A program made the translations under genes and the position numbers. The notes below the pieces were generated by a model that worked only from the letters and a program-made list of their open reading frames with translations, did no database searches and had not been told where the DNA came from. DNA of 64,000 bases from Kocuria rosea (GTDB lineage: Bacteria; Actinomycetota; Actinomycetes; Actinomycetales; Micrococcaceae). The stretch lies in contig NZ_JAMBOG010000013.1 in NCBI RefSeq assembly GCF_023715525.1, forward strand, positions 1-64,000, written 5' to 3'. Numbering within the stretch: position 1 is the first letter of the stretch; each line of letters starts with the position of its first letter. Below are positions 63,543 through 64,000 of the stretch, piece by piece.

Positions 63543-64000
63543 TCAGCCGAGCTGGATCTCGCCGACCCGCAGCCCGTAGGGGTAGCCCGCGATGGGGTTG
63601 GTCAACTGCGGCAGCTGGGTCCAGTTCACGATGACGTACTGGTGCTCGCCGTCCTGGGCCGCCGCGGCGAGGGGGACCGTGATCTCCGGGCCCGTGAAGG
63701 CGCCGGAGCCCACCTGCTGGGCGCCCTCGAGGCCCGGGGTGTCGTTGACGTAGACGTCGAACAGCCCGCCCGAGCCCGCGGACTGGCTGATCCGCACCTC
63801 CCGCACCGGGGCGGGCTCCCGGAGCTGGACCGCGAGGCCCACGCTGGGCGTCCGGTTGCCGAAGCTCGCGTCGGAGAACCCGTAGCTGATCCAGTAGGTG
63901 GCGGGGTTGCCGTCGACGACCTGGCCCAGCTGCGCGTCCTGGTCCGCCATGAAGCCCGGGTCCGTCGGCACCAGGCGCAGCGCGCCCGCGGCGTCGGGCT
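63543..64000 (-). CDS. C-terminal part of a MurJ-neighbour protein (cut by window edge)
   Basis: Only the last 151 or so residues are inside the window; the rest is to the right. They form a beta-rich domain resembling discoidin/F5-8C-like carbohydrate-binding folds: [44 protein letters not shown], then [14 protein letters not shown] and the end [11 protein letters not shown]. In actinobacteria such a domain ends the pseudokinase-type protein found between murJ and trxB, and in mycobacteria it is fused to MurJ. That identity is likely from the place, but the kinase-like part is not visible. Confidence 0.65.
   Translation of the reverse strand, partial: PDAAGALRLVPTDPGFMADQDAQLGQVVDGNPATYWISYGFSDASFGNRTPSVGLAVQLREPAPVREVRISQSAGSGGLFDVYVNDTPGLEGAQQVGSGAFTGPEITVPLAAAAQDGEHQYVIVNWTQLPQLTNPIAGYPYGLRVGEIQLG

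Overview
The window comes from a high-GC actinobacterial chromosome and crosses its replication origin. Three things point to a Micrococcaceae-like organism (Kocuria or a close relative; this is inference from gene order and protein character, no search was run). The order trxB-trxA-cwlM-parB-parA-rsmG-jag-yidC-yidD-rnpA-rpmH | dnaA-dnaN-recF-dciA-gyrB-gyrA-DUF3566-tRNA-Ile-tRNA-Ala is the classical actinobacterial origin cluster. No gnd gene lies between dnaN and recF. Several genes start on GTG or TTG, and several have a -10 element only 6-7 bases before the start codon, as expected for leaderless transcripts.

Layout. 1-9.5 kb: the end of an MFS transporter, an SDR dehydrogenase, and an L-arabinose operon (araB-araD-araA-galM, every junction a 4-base overlap). 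The operon is divergent from a zinc sugar/polyol dehydrogenase, with a LacI-type operator over its promoter and a LacI-family gene just beyond. 9.5-24 kb: accessory membrane and stress genes (DUF421, ABC exporter, DoxX, MarR, MOSC, sirtuin, aldo/keto reductase, peptide transporter, amino-acid permease plus universal stress protein, MMPL exporter, PAP2 phosphatase). 24.5-27.7 kb: a glutaredoxin, a divergent arsenic locus (arsR / ACR3-arsC) and an FMN reductase. 27.8-35.9 kb: a ROK regulator with a sugar porter, a ThDP enzyme, an MFS exporter, an MSMEG_6728-type protein and a GntR regulator preceded by a coupled micro-ORF. 36-42 kb: a two-component system, an unexpected cluster of DnaA-box-like sequences, a rhomboid protease, a cyclophilin, a hypothetical protein and a damaged Nramp-type transporter. 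42-64 kb: the origin region, with dnaA on the minus strand and rpmH on the plus strand.

How the parts work together. oriC most likely lies in the 640-base dnaA-dnaN gap, which has two exact DnaA boxes, several degenerate ones and an AT-rich stretch. The rpmH-dnaA gap has further boxes suited to dnaA autoregulation. ParA/ParB are accompanied by six parS-like sites: one just before or inside the 5' end of parA, three inside a disordered segment of parB, one at the tip of the parB terminator palindrome, and one lone site at 24.3 kb. The MarR promoter and the FMN-reductase leader share an almost identical 12-base operator-like sequence. Together with the neighbouring DoxX gene this suggests an electrophile/quinone-stress regulon. 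No insertion sequence, prophage or CRISPR array was seen.

The most unusual items are the DnaA-box cluster at 38.2 kb, the parS-tipped terminator after parB, the parS sites inside parB, the shared MarR operator, and the doubly damaged Nramp gene.
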